From contig NZ_BLPG01000001.1 of assembly GCF_011764445.1 (NCBI RefSeq), positions 3,720,001 to 3,784,000 of the forward strand: DNA of 64,000 nt. The letters run 5' to 3'. The DNA comes from Phytohabitans rumicis (lineage in GTDB: Bacteria > Actinomycetota > Actinomycetes > Mycobacteriales > Micromonosporaceae). Under the pieces are notes generated by a model. The model saw only the letters and a program-made list of their open reading frames with translations. It had not been told where the DNA came from and did no database searches. A program made the position numbers and the translations under genes. Shown one piece after another: positions 58,984 through 64,000 of the stretch (within the stretch, counting starts at the first letter, position 1; each line of letters opens with the position of its first letter).

Positions 58984-59589
58984 GTGGCGGACATGTGGGC
59001 CACCGACCTTATGGACACCCTGGGTGCCCCGGGAGCCGGCCTGGCGGTCGCCCTGGAAAACCTGTTCCCGCCGCTACCCAGCGAGGTGATCTTGCCACTG
59101 GCCGGCTTCACGGCCAGCCAGGGTGAGATGAGCCTCTTCGCCGCGATCTTCTGGACCACGCTCGGCTCGGTCGCCGGCGCGGCCGCCCTGTACTACGTCG
59201 GCGCGCTGCTGGGGCGCGACCGCACCCGCGCGATAGCGGCCCGCCTCCCGCTGGTGAAGCTGTCCGACGTCGACCGGACCGAGGCGTGGTTTGCCCGGCA
59301 TGGCACCAAAGCCGTGTTCTTCGGGCGGATGATCCCTATCTTCCGGAGCCTGATCTCGGTCCCGGCGGGCATCGAACGGATGCCGCTGCCGACGTTCCTG
59401 TCGCTGACCGCGGTGGGCAGCCTGATCTGGAACACCGTGTTCATCCTCGCCGGATACTTCCTCGGCGAGAACTGGGAGCGCGTCGAGGCGTACGCGGGCG
59501 TCCTGCAGAAGGTGGTCATCGTCGCCGTCGTGCTCGCCGTCGGCTACTTCGTCGCGACCCGCCTGCGCCGCAGGGTCCTCAGCCGGTAG
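58984..59589 (+). CDS. DedA/SNARE-associated family membrane protein
   Basis: 201 residues with four to five hydrophobic segments. LENLFPPLPSEVILPLAGFT, YYVGALLGRDRTRAIAARLP, FFGRMIPIFRSLISVPAGIE and GSLIWNTVFILAGYFLGENW are the DedA signatures, including the re-entrant loops with proline and arginine. The family is linked to undecaprenyl-phosphate and lipid recycling. GTG at 58984 or ATG at 58993. Its 3' end overlaps a small minus-strand gene by 11 bp. Confidence 0.9.
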   Translation: MADMWATDLMDTLGAPGAGLAVALENLFPPLPSEVILPLAGFTASQGEMSLFAAIFWTTLGSVAGAAALYYVGALLGRDRTRAIAARLPLVKLSDVDRTEAWFARHGTKAVFFGRMIPIFRSLISVPAGIERMPLPTFLSLTAVGSLIWNTVFILAGYFLGENWERVEAYAGVLQKVVIVAVVLAVGYFVATRLRRRVLSR

Positions 59590-59756
59590 CTCCGTCCCAG
59601 CTGCGGCGGTCGACGACGGAGTCCGGCCAGTCCTGGCGCGGCTCGGTCTCGGTTAGCTCCACCATCTCGCTCGGCAGCACGCGTTTCGGCAGCTCCCCGA
59701 ACCGAACATGGCGCAGGAAGGCAGCCTCTTCGTCGGTGAAGTTCTCCTCAGCCATA
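59579..59756 (-). CDS. Small acidic protein of unknown function (probable frame break)
   Basis: Starts MAEENFTDEEAAFLRHVRF from ATG 59756. If one base is removed in the AAA run at 59700-59702 the frame continues GELPKRVLPSEMVELTETEP and ends WDGATG, about 58 residues in all. Without the correction the frame becomes arginine-rich and runs on. The FLRHVRFGELPxRV pattern resembles small actinobacterial proteins of unknown function, from memory. The gene lies 2 bp from the GlxA-like gene stop. Unlike the other breaks this would be an extra base, or two missing ones. Confidence 0.45.
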
Positions 59757-59758
59757 GC

Positions 59759-60652
59759 TCATTGTCGCGCTCTGAGCCGCCGAAGCATACGGGCATCCTG
59801 GAACCCGACGGCCCGCGCCGCCGCGTCCACCGTGGAGCCGTGCCCGATCAGGTGCTCGGCCCGCTCGGCCCGCAGCAACTGCTGATAGCGCAGCGGCGTC
59901 GTGCCGGTCGCCCGGCCGAACAGCCGCGTCAGGGTGCGCTCGCTGACCCCGGACGCGGCGGCCAGATCGGCCAGCGACAGCCGGTCGGCGAACCGCGCGT
60001 CGATCACGTCCTGCACCCGGTGCACGACGTCGCTGAGGTGGGCCCGGTGCCGCAGCATCGCGCTCGCCTGCTGCTCGTCACCGTTGCGCCGGGCGTACAC
60101 GACCATCTCCCGCGCGACCCGGGCGGCCACCGCCGGCCCGTGCCGCACGGCGACGAGGTGCAGCGCGAGGTCGATGCCGCTGGCGATGCCCGCCGACGTC
60201 ACCACCCGGTCGTCGACGACGTAGAGCACGTCGCGTACCACGATCGCCTTCGGGTAGCGGCGGGCCAGGTGCTCCTGCAGCTCGTGGTGCGTCGTGCAGC
60301 GCCGCCCGTCGAGCAGTCCGGCCCGGCCGAGGGCGTCCGCGCCCGCACAGACGCTGGCCACCACGCCCCCGGCCGCGCGGTGGTCGACCAGCCGGCGCAG
60401 CGTCGACGGGTCGAGCCGGCCGGTGCCCACCAGCCGCGGCGACCGCCAGCCGGGCACGATGACCAGGTCGTCCGGCCCGAGCGCGGGCCATGTGGTGGTG
60501 GCCCGCAACGGCACACCCTGCGCGGTCGGGATCTCCTCCTGCTCGGCGACGTAGTGCAGCTCGTAGCCCTCGACCGTGGCGAACCCCTGGGCCGGCCCGG
60601 CGAGGTCGAGCAGGTGCACGTCCGGCACCAGCAGGAAGACGACCCGGGTCAC
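59759..60652 (-). CDS. GlxA-type regulator: DJ-1/PfpI domain plus AraC helix-turn-helix
   Basis: 297 residues. The N-terminal DJ-1/PfpI-like amidotransferase fold (RVVFLLVPDVHLLDLAGPAQ, GGVVASVCAGADALGRAGLL with a nucleophile-elbow cysteine, DVLYVVDDRVVTSAGIASGI) is joined to a C-terminal AraC domain (SDVVHRVQDVIDARFADRLS, AASGVSERTLTRLFGRATGT). Such regulators often control amide, cysteine-hydrolase or nitrogen-compound genes. GTG start overlaps the upstream cysteine hydrolase by four bases, so they are co-expressed and may act on related compounds. Confidence 0.9.
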   Translation of the reverse strand: MTRVVFLLVPDVHLLDLAGPAQGFATVEGYELHYVAEQEEIPTAQGVPLRATTTWPALGPDDLVIVPGWRSPRLVGTGRLDPSTLRRLVDHRAAGGVVASVCAGADALGRAGLLDGRRCTTHHELQEHLARRYPKAIVVRDVLYVVDDRVVTSAGIASGIDLALHLVAVRHGPAVAARVAREMVVYARRNGDEQQASAMLRHRAHLSDVVHRVQDVIDARFADRLSLADLAAASGVSERTLTRLFGRATGTTPLRYQQLLRAERAEHLIGHGSTVDAAARAVGFQDARMLRRLRARQ

Positions 60653-61233
60653 GATCCGGTCAGCTCCGCCACGGTGCGAACGGTGGCGAACCGGCCCGCC
60701 AGCGCGTACGCCGTCCGGCTCACGATGTCATCCGTCGAGAGGGTCCGCGGATCGGCCAGGATCTCGGCGACCGTGCGGTCGGCGGGCGCGTCCCAGTGCG
60801 GGATCGGCGTGGTCGCCGTCGCGTCGATCGCGAACGTCACCTCGTACCCCAGATCGGACGCCACCCGCGTGGTGGTCTCGCAGCACTGCTCGGTCTTGAT
60901 GCCGCACACGGTCAGCTCACCCACCCCGCGGGTCGTCAGCACCTGCTGGAGGTTCGTGGTGGTGAACGCGTTGATGGAGGTCTTCGTGATGACCGGCTCA
61001 CCCTCGTCGGGCTTGAGGCCGTCCATCAGCCGGACGTAACCGCTGGCCGGGTCGAAGACGGTGGCCGTGCCCGGCTCGGCGTGCAGGACCCACACGACGA
61101 GGCCGCCCGCCGCCCGCTCGGCGGCCACCAGCCGGTCCACCCGGTCCACGATGTCCGGGTGGTTGGCCGCCTGCCAGATCGGTCGCCGCGGAAACGACTC
61201 CTGCACGTCGATGACGATGAGTGCGCTCTTCAT
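60649..61233 (-). CDS. Isochorismatase-like cysteine hydrolase
   Basis: 194 residues. ALIVIDVQESF carries the catalytic aspartate, VITKTSINAF the lysine and LTVCGIKTEQCCETTTRVAS the cysteine region of isochorismatase-like hydrolases (the nucleophile is expected in the TEQCCETT segment). The family also includes nicotinamidases and N-carbamoyl hydrolases, so the substrate is uncertain. Start ATG 61233; coupled to the GlxA-type regulator downstream. The LysR gene lies further upstream on the same strand. Confidence 0.88.
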   Translation of the reverse strand: MKSALIVIDVQESFPRRPIWQAANHPDIVDRVDRLVAAERAAGGLVVWVLHAEPGTATVFDPASGYVRLMDGLKPDEGEPVITKTSINAFTTTNLQQVLTTRGVGELTVCGIKTEQCCETTTRVASDLGYEVTFAIDATATTPIPHWDAPADRTVAEILADPRTLSTDDIVSRTAYALAGRFATVRTVAELTGS

Positions 61234-61275
61234 ACCTCGATCCTGGCGGCCTTTCGTCCGAGCCAGAAGACACCA

Positions 61276-62151
61276 TCATGCCCCGGAGCGGACCGATCTG
61301 GTCAGCGCTTCCGCCGGCCCGGCCAGGTGTCCGTGCAGCAGCTCGATCCGGTGCACCAGCCGCGGCTCGACGATCGGCACCGCGCGGACACCGGGGTGCG
61401 TCCGCATCGGCAAGATCGCAAGCCCGTGCCCGGCCGCGACCAGCGTGAGGAGGCTCGCGACATCGGTGCCCTCGTACCGGAACGCGGCGCGCACGCCGTC
61501 CACCCCGGCCGCCGCCCGCAGGTCGGCCAGCGGCGCCCCCACGTCCGGCGCGTCGATCCAGCGCGCCTCGACCAGGTCACCCAGCCGCAGGCCGGACCGC
61601 GCGGCCAGCGGATGATCCGCCGGCAGGAACACGCCACACGGCTCCTCCGCCACCCGTACCGTGGTCAACGCCCCGGCGTCCGGCAGCCGCAGCGGATCGG
61701 TGGGCGCGGCCACGCCGTCGACCAGGCCGAGGTCGAGCTCGCCCGCCGCGACACCGGTGACGACCGCCGCACGGCCAGCCACGCGCAGCGTCACGTCGAG
61801 GCCGGGCATCGACCGCCGGAGCCGGGCCACGGCCAGACTCATCGGGTACGCCAGGGCCAGTGGCGTGGCACCGAATATGAGCCGCCCGGCGGCCTCCGCG
61901 GCGGTGCGCCGGACGTCCGCCCGCGCCGCGTCCAGCCGCAGCAGGATCGGGCCGGCATGATCGAGCAGGCGCACGCCCGCCTCCGTGGGCACCACCGGCC
62001 GGCGGTGCAGCAGCGTCGCGCCCAGGTCCTCTTCGAGCGCGGCGACGTGCTGCGAGACCGCCGACTGCGTGTAGCCGAGCTGACGGGCCGCGCCCGAGAA
62101 GGAGCCGCAGCCGGCAACGGTCACGAACGTACGCAGGAGGTGCGGATCCAC
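61276..62151 (-). CDS. LysR family transcriptional regulator
   Basis: 291 residues. The N-terminal LysR helix-turn-helix (LLRTFVTVAGCGSFSGAARQ, LGYTQSAVSQHVAALEEDLG) precedes a periplasmic-binding-protein-like effector domain (RLIFGATPLALAYPMSLAVA, GELDLGLVDGVAAPTDPLRL, LVAAGHGLAILPMRTHPGV). GTG start at 62151 was chosen because the family signature begins DPHLLRTF. It diverges from the glutamine-amidotransferase-like gene across 66 bp and may control it. Followed by the cysteine hydrolase/GlxA pair after 42 bp. Confidence 0.9.
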   Translation of the reverse strand: MDPHLLRTFVTVAGCGSFSGAARQLGYTQSAVSQHVAALEEDLGATLLHRRPVVPTEAGVRLLDHAGPILLRLDAARADVRRTAAEAAGRLIFGATPLALAYPMSLAVARLRRSMPGLDVTLRVAGRAAVVTGVAAGELDLGLVDGVAAPTDPLRLPDAGALTTVRVAEEPCGVFLPADHPLAARSGLRLGDLVEARWIDAPDVGAPLADLRAAAGVDGVRAAFRYEGTDVASLLTLVAAGHGLAILPMRTHPGVRAVPIVEPRLVHRIELLHGHLAGPAEALTRSVRSGA

Positions 62152-62217
62152 TCCATCAGTATCGCTAATAGGAGAGCCATGAATCATCGTTGGCGCTGAA
62201 CTACGTTCTCGGGTCTG

Positions 62218-63078
62218 ATGGTTGTCATGAACCGTCTCGCCCTGGTCGGAGACCGCTCCCCCGCCGTCCGCTCCCACGTACGCATCCCGCACCACCTCGA
62301 CGCGCTCCGCCAGCGCGACCGGATCGACCTCGACGCGTACTGGATCCCCACCGAAGACATCACCTCCGCCGACGCCCTGGACGGCTTCGACGGCATCTGG
62401 CTGCTGCCCGGCAGCCCGTACCGCAACGAGGACGGCGCCATCACCGCCGTACGGGCCGCCCGCGAGCGGGGCATCCCGTTCCTCGGCACCTGCGCCGGCT
62501 TCCAGCACGCCCTCATCGAGTACGCCCGCAACGTCTGCGGCCTGACCGGCGCCCAGCACGGCGAAACCGCCCCGGACGGCGACGACCTGCTGATCGTGCC
62601 GCTCGCCTGCTCCCTGGTCGGCCACGAGGCGGCCGTGCTGATCGAGCCCGGCTCCCTCGCCGAACGCCTGCTCGGTACCAACCGCACCATCGAGCGCTAC
62701 CTCTGCGCGTACGGCCTGGACCCGCGCTACCTCGACGTCCTACGCGCCGGCGGCGTGCACTTCACCGGCTATGGCGAAGAAGGCGAACCCCGCATCGCCG
62801 AACTCCCCGACCACCCGTTCTTCCTGGCCACCCTCTTCCAGCCCGAACTAGCCCCAGACCTGCACCCGCTGATCCGCGCCTTCGCCACCGCAGTCACCAC
62901 CTCTTCATCCCCCACCACCACCGCCCCCGCCGCTCTCCCCACCGCCGCCCCCGCAGCCTCTCTCGCGGCCATCCCCGCGACTCTCCCCGCGACTCTCCCC
63001 GCGGCTCTCCCGGCCGCCGTCCCCGCGACTCTCCCCGCGGCCGTCCCCGCCGATCAAGGACAAAGGGTCGTGCTTTGA
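62218..63078 (+). CDS. CTP-synthase-C-terminal-like class I glutamine amidotransferase with repeat-derived tail
   Basis: 286 residues. The N-terminal 225 form a class I glutamine amidotransferase domain: RLALVGDRSPAVRSHVRIPH, DGIWLLPGSPYRNEDGAITA and the nucleophile elbow FLGTCAGFQHALIEYARNV. The late motif FQPELAPDLHP replaces the usual HPE, so catalytic competence is uncertain. The last 60 residues are low-complexity Ala/Pro/Thr/Leu from a 12-bp repeat array, and the final DQGQRVVL plus TGA are read from a GATCAAGG palindrome. The true family end is near HPLIRAFATAV. ATG at 62218 or 62227. Diverges from a LysR gene. Confidence 0.82.
   Translation: MVVMNRLALVGDRSPAVRSHVRIPHHLDALRQRDRIDLDAYWIPTEDITSADALDGFDGIWLLPGSPYRNEDGAITAVRAARERGIPFLGTCAGFQHALIEYARNVCGLTGAQHGETAPDGDDLLIVPLACSLVGHEAAVLIEPGSLAERLLGTNRTIERYLCAYGLDPRYLDVLRAGGVHFTGYGEEGEPRIAELPDHPFFLATLFQPELAPDLHPLIRAFATAVTTSSSPTTTAPAALPTAAPAASLAAIPATLPATLPAALPAAVPATLPAAVPADQGQRVVL
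62948..63047. repeat. 12-bp tandem repeats inside the amidotransferase-like gene
   Basis: About eight imperfect units of CCCCGCGACTCT run directly into palindrome A6. They are translated as repeated A-T/A-L-P and A-V-P units that extend the protein. A comparable array precedes palindrome A1. Confidence 0.7.
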
Positions 63079-63130
63079 TCTCCGATCCACGGCCCTTTGC
63101 CCTTGATCGGCGGAGAAATCCTTGATCGGC
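63048..63130 (+). repeat. GATCAAGG-family palindrome, copy A6
   Basis: CGCCGATCAAGG and CCTTGATCGGCG arms surround a core with TTTGATCTCCGATCC; an outer AAATCCTTGATCGG follows. The left part encodes the last residues and TGA stop of the amidotransferase-like gene. Confidence 0.8.
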
Positions 63131-63137
63131 GGCCCCA

Positions 63138-64000
63138 TCACGCCACGACGGTGAGGAAGAACTTCTCCCACGCGCCGATCGCCTACGTCGAACGGTTGGC
63201 ATACAGCGGCTTCGCGCCGCCGCTCTCGGCGGTGATCGTGGACCAGTCCACCACGTCCAGGTTCTGGACCGTGCCGAACAACGGCATGCTCCCGTCGGGT
63301 TGCACCGCCCTCATCGCGATCGTCCAGCTGTGCCTTTCGCCGTCGACAAGGAGGGGCCGCGTACTGCTCAACTGGTTGTTGGGTTGTTCGGGCTGAGGCT
63401 GTTGTCAACGATGTCGAACCTCTCCCACAGGCCAACAGCCGTGCGATTCGCTATCAACGGCGACCGGCCGATGTTTTCCGCCGTGACGTACTTACCGTTG
63501 GCGTTGGCCCGGACGCTGACCGTGGGTCGGGAGCCACGTAGTCAACTTCTCCCACGCGCCAACCGCCGTACGATTCGCTATCAACGGCGACGGGCCGATG
63601 TTTCCGCCGTGACGTACTTGCCGTTGACCTTGGGCTTCAGCGCAATGTACCCCGCCGCCTGCATCCAACGGGTCAAACCGCTCCCACAGGCCAACCTCGC
63701 ACGGTTGGCGATCAGCGGCTTGGTCCCGCGACTCTCCGCCGCTACGTAGCTACCGTTGGCGTGCGCCTCGAAGCCGACGTTGGCGCGGCCGGCACCGATG
63801 GCGCCTGTGCAGAAGCCGGTTGGACGAACCCTGGGCATCCTTGACCGCGCCGGAGATGCCGCTGGTAACAATGGCGTCGCGCACCTGACCTGGCGACCAT
63901 CCCGGGTGAGTCGAGAGCACGAGCGCAGCCGCCCCGGCGACCTGCGCCGACGCCATCGAGGTGCCGCTCAGCGTCATCGTCCCCGTCGTACTGGCGCCGG
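63138..64000 (-). pseudogene. Subtilisin-like (S8) protease C-terminus with beta-trefoil/fascin-like repeats, decayed and partial
   Basis: Entering from the right edge is the end of an S8 serine protease: TMTLSGTSMASAQVAGAAAL with the catalytic-serine motif GTSMA, then HPGWSPGQVRDAIVTSGI. Four repeats of about 125 bp follow, each coding NGxYVxAE...PLIANRT...GxWExF, a fascin/beta-trefoil-like carbohydrate-binding pattern. The frame is broken at least four times, by both gains and losses, and the last repeat has an in-frame TAG (KPLYANRST then stop) before the natural end GAWEKFFLTVVA. The stop and mixed indels point to real decay rather than a single read error. The N-terminus lies outside the window. 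Confidence 0.65.

Noticed and set aside
63160-63760. Direct repeats as CRISPR or insertion-sequence arrays
   Set aside because: They translate as fascin/beta-trefoil-like protein repeats following an S8 protease end, so they are coding repeats in a decayed gene.

Overview
The window is very GC-rich, densely packed DNA from an actinobacterium. Frequent GTG/TTG starts, one- to eight-base start/stop overlaps, a CebR-type operator, an IdeR/DtxR-like iron box, a MoeZ/DUF3152/TetR/DUF3107/ferritin-like/DEAD-box neighbourhood and SigE-family sigma factors suggest a mycelial actinomycete, most likely a member of the Micromonosporaceae. That placement is inference. No rRNA, tRNA, CRISPR array, complete insertion sequence or prophage was recognised.

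Layout. 0-12.2 kb: parts of an NADH dehydrogenase set (nuoC-nuoH, a SnoaL-like gene, nuoI; nuoB alone 8.5 kb away), with a PfkB sugar kinase, a 2-oxoglutarate/Fe(II) oxygenase-like gene, a MarR-GNAT fusion, a glucose dehydrogenase-like gene, a quinone-oxidoreductase/TetR pair with a GTTAGA operator, a DUF2252 gene and a DUF4143 ATPase preceded by five 23-bp tandem repeats. 12.3-21 kb: SigE-type sigma factor with a membrane partner, PLP decarboxylase + GPH-type transporter, gamma-glutamyltransferase, an alkyltransferase-like protein, proB and proA. 21-32 kb: an alpha-alpha toroid protein bracketed by inverted repeats, moeZ, two DUF3152 genes, a hydrolase, a proline-rich protein, TetR, DUF3107, a ferritin-like protein and a DEAD-box helicase. 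32-46.6 kb: a secreted triple-repeat protein, an iron-boxed heme oxygenase/DUF2470 pair, a methyltransferase, NlpC/P60 hydrolase, RecQ-phosphoribosyltransferase fusion, glycerophosphodiesterase, TrkH/TrkA and a membrane spermidine-synthase-like protein. 46.6-64 kb: two SDRs and an XRE regulator, a four-gene signalling operon (REC-SpoIIE phosphatase, CHASE3 histidine kinase, response regulator, inositol-monophosphatase-like), an M28 membrane peptidase, a GH9 cellulase under a CebR box, regulators, a DJ-1/AraC pair, a glutamine-amidotransferase-like protein and a decayed S8 protease.

Two themes stand out. First, at least three families of small palindromic elements sit at gene ends and sometimes inside genes: a GATCAAGG family (six copies), an AAGGAAGGG hairpin family (three copies, one forming the proA ribosome-binding site and start), and a 163-bp MITE-like element that supplies part of the stop codon of both flanking genes. 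A fourth palindrome is inserted in frame in the DUF2470 gene. Second, ten otherwise well-conserved genes carry thirteen frame breaks, every one a single missing base and nearly all in C or G runs. This looks like base-calling error rather than pseudogenes, so those genes are annotated as reconstructed spans.
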